A stretch of 64,000 nt of DNA from Viscum album. Taxonomy: Eukaryota; Streptophyta; Magnoliopsida; Santalales; Viscaceae. How positions within the stretch are numbered: position 1 is the first letter of the stretch; every line of letters begins with the position of its first letter. The stretch covers positions 1,547,786,868 to 1,547,850,867 of the forward strand of contig OY728122.1 in assembly GCA_963277665.1 (NCBI GenBank), in the 5' to 3' direction. A model generated the notes under the pieces. That model was not told the origin of the DNA and ran no database searches. It saw only the letters and a list, made by a program, of their open reading frames with translations. The position numbers and the translations under genes were made by a program. Below, in pieces: positions 60,090 to 64,000 of this stretch.

Positions 60090-60960
60090 TCATCAATGAA
60101 AATGATGGTTCTATTTTGTGGAAAGGAATGCATAGGAATAATATTCTCTATCTTGTGAGTGGAGTAGAAGATATGTGCTTTCTATCAAGGATAAAGAAAA
60201 CATGTAATGGAATAAGTGTCTTTGCCACATAAGCCATGATTCCTGGGAATATCTGGTGAATTATGACATAGCTATAAGTCTCCCTAGATTATCATTTGAT
60301 CGTACTCATACGTGTGAAGCAAGACAATAGGGGAAGATTATTCGAAAGTCATATAAGTAAGAGGAGAAAATGTCAAGAAGATGCATGAGCTGGTGCATAT
60401 TGATGTGTGGGCAGAAATTTATATGAGGGATATTGATGGGATGATGTATTATGTTATAATCATTAATGGCTATAGCAGAATGGCATGGGTTTTAATAATC
60501 ACCCACAAATATGAAGGATTCTATTGCATTAAAAGATATTGACATGAATGTGAAAACATGGTAGGTCAGATAGTCTGAACAATTCCAAAAGATAATGGAA
60601 CAGAGTTTAAAATTGTTCAATTGGAGGATTATCTTGAAAAACATGGGAGAATGAATCATGTTTCATTATTAAGAACTCCACAACATAATCGAGTTTTTAA
60701 GGGATGAAATTTGATTGTCAACAACATGGATAGAACAATGCTCATTGAGAAAGACCATCTGGATAAATTTTCATAAATAATCTTTGATGACAGCTGTATA
60801 CACATAAAATATAGCAATATTTTTTCCAAAAGAGGTGAAGACCCCATTTGATTTATGGTATAGAAAGAATCCATCAATACAGTACTTTCTATTATTCAGA
60901 AATAAATGTTTCATTATCAATATGGAGAAACATAGGAAATTTGAATCATGTGGGGATGAA
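60090..60960 (+). pseudogene. pol: Copia pre-integrase and integrase core
   Basis: Pre-integrase traces (NKCLCHISHDSWEYL, then RTHTCEARQ) fit the zinc-binding HHCC part of copia integrase. The core follows: HELVHIDVWAEI near 60390-60420 has the first catalytic Asp, YYVIIINGYSRMAWV is the typical follow-on, PKDNGTEFKI near 60588-60617 has the second Asp, and RTPQHNRV lies just ahead of the usual Glu position, which is lost. PFDLWYRKNPS is the downstream block. Stops and frameshifts are frequent. It would have inserted the copia cDNA. Confidence 0.78.
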
Positions 60961-61329
60961 GGGATATTTTTTGGCTACTCATGAAAAGAAAAGTGAATAA
61001 ATTCATTAATAAGTAGATCAGAAGGATAGTTGAAAATAAAAATGTGACTATTGTAGAAAATGAATAGAATCATCATAAAATACAAGATCAAGCTCAGGAA
61101 GATAGATATGAAGAGATGTGTAGATCAGGATATTATCCAGCTATAGATACTAATTCGTAAGATGAATCAGATTATAAGAATAAATGGTTATCTTCCTAGA
61201 GACAAAAAATAAGAGCTGAAATTTATATGAAAAAATATAATTTGAGATTAGACATCACCAGTGCAGACATGTAGGATGATGTATATATAGAAATCATCAT
61301 ACTTATCATAAGTAGAGAATAAATTCAAT

Positions 61330-62215
61330 GTTTAAGTAGTTGGAGATGAGAATTGGGTTTAGGAAATGAATGAAGAGCTTGATCTAATTAAGAAGAATCA
61401 AAGGTGTGAAATTGTTTTGAGACCAGAAGAAAATAATGAAATTGGGTCAAAATGGGTCATTCACAACAAAATGAATGAATTTTTTTATTTTGATTTGAAA
61501 AAAAAATCAAAACTTGTGTGAAAAGGGTACTCTAAGATAGAGGGTATTGATGTTGATGATACATTTTCAATTGTTTCATGGCAGGAGAGAGTTAAATTAT
61601 TCATGGTCCTAGAAGTCAAAACAATGTTTAAGGTTTTCCATATAGATGTCAAGTCATAATTTCTGAATGGAGCTCTAGAAGAAGAATACAATGGGAAGCT
61701 AGATGGTTTTCTAGTTCATGAAGATGTTAAAAGATTTTGTTGGATAACGAAGGATTTATATATCCAAATGCATGTACCACGAGCTTGGTATACAATGCGT
61801 GATCAGTTTTTAAAGAAATCCAGTTTCATGTGTGGTGGAGTTGATAACATTCATTATTTCAATAATGAAAATAGTCCAAGGATGATGATGCTGGAGTACA
61901 ATGGTGACATAATTTTTAGTGGATCATATTAAGCACAATGTAGATAGTTTTTTGATTTAATGAAATGTGAGTTCAAAATGTCAAAGATTGGTGAGTTGAC
62001 ATTTTTCCTTGTGTTACGTGTGACACAATGAAGGAATGAAACTTTTATATTTGAATATAAATATCCGAAGGATGTTTTGAGAAGGTTTGGAACAAGTAAT
62101 TCCAAAGATATGTATACTCTAGTTGCAACCTGGTTGAAACTATCATGGGATGATGAAGGAAAGGTAGTTAATATCACAGAATATAAAAAAATCATTTGAT
62201 GTCTTTTGTACATGA
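61330..62215 (+). pseudogene. pol: Copia reverse transcriptase
   Basis: RT blocks run almost in one frame: MNEELDLIKKNQRCEIV, SKWVIHNKMN, KGYSKIEGIDVDDTFSIVSW, FHIDVKS then FLNGALEEE, PRAWYTMRDQFLK, and LEYNGDIIFSGS where VYVDDIIFGST is expected, so the first catalytic Asp is Asn and the second has become Gly-Asp. FDLMKCEFKMSKIGELTFFL and EYKKII plus CLLYMTVTCLDI follow. Only a few stops occur, so this is the best-kept copia domain, though its active site is lost. Confidence 0.82.
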
Positions 62216-62880
62216 CAGTTACATGTCTTGATATTGTATTTTACATATGATTATAAGTAATGTATAATAGCAATCCCAAGGGGATACATAGGATTATGGT
62301 AAAAATAATTCATCGATATATCACAGGAAACATGGATTTTGGCCTAATGTATAATGAAAAATATCAGCTAAACTTAATGGGATATACATATGCGTATTGA
62401 GATGGTTTTTCAAATGATAGGAAATCAACATGAGGAGGTGACTTTTATCTTGGGTTTTATTTTGTATTTAGTGGTTGATTAAGAAACAAGTTTCAATTTA
62501 AATGATCACCGTAGAAGCTGAATGCATTGCGGAAACTGAAGCTTTCACCCAGCTACTATGGATGAAACAACAACTTGATGATATGGGAATTGAAGTGACA
62601 TCTTCAATCAGAATTCATTGTGATAATTCATGTTCTATAAATCTGAAAAAAACTATTCCATCACTCAAAGAGAATGAACATTGAAATCAAATATCATTTT
62701 AACAATTAGAAAATGGAGCAAGTTCTTGTGAATTTGGAAAAAATGCATACCGAACATCATTTTGAAAATATTATTAAAATGGCCTTACCCAAAGAAGCAT
62801 TTCAAAGGTATTTAATGGATCTAGGTGTCCCATTGAATTCTCGCACTTGGAAAAAATTTTATGTGGGTCCCCCTCTCCCT
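62216..62880 (+). pseudogene. pol: Copia RNase H and pol C-terminus
   Basis: PKGIHRIMVKIIHRYITG and GYTYAY, then DGFSNDRKST are the tether and first part of RNase H. The open stretch at 62502-62684 holds EAECIAETEAFTQLLWMKQQ and IRIHCDNSCSINLKK, equal to the EAEYIA and CDN motifs of copia RNase H, with Cys instead of Tyr. The end (PKEAFQRYLMDLGVP near 62788-62834 after a shift) is the usual copia C-terminus. It would degrade RNA in the hybrid. Confidence 0.8.
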
Positions 62881-63436
62881 TAGGTATAATTTGTTTTCCC
62901 TAATATTCTTATATATGTTATTTACCCTCTATTAGTCATCTTTGATGTGCCCTTTTGGATTGTTGACAATGTTGGAGAATGTGTGACTATTCAAGGGGGA
63001 TAAAAGCCATGAAGATAAGCTATTTATTGGAGAATCTAGGTAGGGGGAGTCCTATGAGGTTGAGATAAATTTGTTTGGAAGAGATATTTTAAACCAGGAG
63101 CATTTTATCTAACCATTCTAAAAGTGTTCGATCAATGATTAGAAATCATGACGGGTGATGTTCATGATGAAATCAGTTCATTGGTCTCAGGGTATCAATA
63201 TGGTATCAAAAATTGGGTATTATCAATTAAGTATTTCTTTGTTGCACATTTAATAATACTCTTTTTTCTCATTCTGAGCATATCTCATGTTGTCTTAGTG
63301 TATGTGTTGAGTTAATCCAGGATTTCTATCTTAATCGCATGAAGCAAATGATGGTTGATAATGGAAAGAGCTTTAACAAGATATCAAAATGAAATTAATT
63401 GTTATAATAAGAGATCACAACAAAATCAAAGGGGGA
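62881..63436 (+). other. Non-coding 3' tail of copia element with two purine runs
   Basis: No gene is seen. TCAAGGGGGA at 62991-63000 and TCAAAGGGGGA at 63426-63436 look like polypurine tracts; the second directly precedes the likely LTR. Confidence 0.5.
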
Positions 63437-64000
63437 TATTTTTGGGAAAAAATCACTCAAGGTGTCCCCAAGAATTGTTTTGGGTGTAATTGTGTCTGGT
63501 CAAAAAGGCAAATGACTGAAAATGACAGTGATTTGTTTTTGCTGAAGATTGGTTTTTAAGGTGGCATAGTTTCCCTGTGATTTCCAAATTTTGGGTCCTT
63601 AAAATTATGATTTTTTGGGAATAATGGTGAAAAAATTCAGAAACGTAATATAAATGAGGATTCCGGGACATGGATCACATACTAGGTCAGGGAAGAGTAA
63701 GCGGCCACATACCTAGTAGTGAGAATGGTATGCCGGTGCAGTTTGAGAAACAATAAATGATTCACTGCGGAATGTGGTGTAGTACAAATATGGATTCTCA
63801 TGAGCGGTAGAGAATGACCGCGTAGGAGGAGTGGATGAATTAAGACTATTTATAAAAAATGGTTCGTGGTGTCTTATGATTTGAAGTGGCAGTTTTCGGG
63901 AAGGTCTGGGGTTTAGAGTGGCAAGAAGATTAGTATGTGGTGGTGGGTGAATCCAAGATTTGGTAAATCTAGGATTATATGATTTTCCAGATATAGTTGA
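63437..64000 (+). repeat. Probable copia 3' LTR, cut by window end
   Basis: It begins TATTTTTGGGAAAAAATC, plausible for a decayed TGTT... LTR start after the purine run. The right end lies outside the window and no partner LTR is visible, so this rests on position and the start only. Open frames in it are not genes. Confidence 0.4.

Larger units (their letters stand above)
60075..63436 (+). mobile_element. Decayed Ty1/copia retrotransposon, 5' part missing
   Basis: The pol order here is pre-integrase, integrase, RT, RNase H, which is diagnostic for Ty1/copia and differs from the gypsy order just upstream. No copia 5' LTR, primer-binding site or gag is seen, so the junction with element E near 60070 is a truncation or recombination point. 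A polypurine-like run AAAGGGGG at 63428-63435 precedes a probable 3' LTR. Two purine runs and a long 3' tail are reminiscent of Sireviruses, but that assignment is weak. Confidence 0.75.

Overview
This window looks like nuclear DNA of a plant with a large, retrotransposon-rich genome, most likely a flowering plant. The evidence is long terminal repeats (LTRs) of 3 to 4.7 kb, primer-binding sites for initiator tRNA-Met, decayed Ty3/gypsy gag-pol with GPF-type integrase and a degraded chromodomain, a decayed Ty1/copia pol, and strong AT richness with C-to-T (TpG/CpA) decay. I find no host gene, rRNA gene or CRISPR. Every coding trace belongs to a retrotransposon and nearly all are pseudogenes. 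The species cannot be told from the sequence.

The layout is a nest with at least four levels. (1) The oldest background is 1-4094, resumed at 50987-64000. It holds a decayed gypsy element (E: LTR about 51835-55567, gag-PR-RT-RH-IN to about 60065) that runs directly into a decayed copia pol (about 60075-62880) with a probable copia 3' LTR from 63437. (2) Element B, a minus-strand gypsy element with LTRs of about 4.6 kb, is inserted in that background (4095-50986). It has lost its integrase. (3) Element A, a plus-strand Tekay-like gypsy element, sits in B's left LTR (5830-39792). Its protease and most of its reverse transcriptase are missing. (4) Array D, 8781-32363, sits in A's 5' LTR and is flanked by an exact 5-bp duplication, TATAC.

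Array D is the most interesting object. It is a head-to-tail LTR-internal-LTR-internal-LTR-internal-LTR array: four LTRs of 4209-4215 bp alternating with three internal regions of 2245-2246 bp, period about 6.46 kb. The internal regions carry only a tRNA-Met primer-binding site, a 177-residue nucleocapsid-like zinc-knuckle ORF (open in one copy, broken in two), an antisense tRNA-like segment with pol III A/B boxes, and a polypurine tract. This is a non-autonomous element with very long LTRs (LARD-like). Its enzymes were presumably supplied in trans; element E has a homologous LTR and leader plus a complete set of pol domains, so E represents a candidate autonomous lineage.

Each D LTR also holds a TATA box inside a small inverted repeat, a possible 1.9-kb leader intron, and three CpG-retaining modules built on the palindrome CGTACGTACG. 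By eye the four LTRs are related as mosaics (1 with 2 and 3 with 4 near the promoter; 1 with 4 and 2 with 3 further downstream), which suggests recombination between them. All boundaries, counts and identities here were read by eye and not computed.
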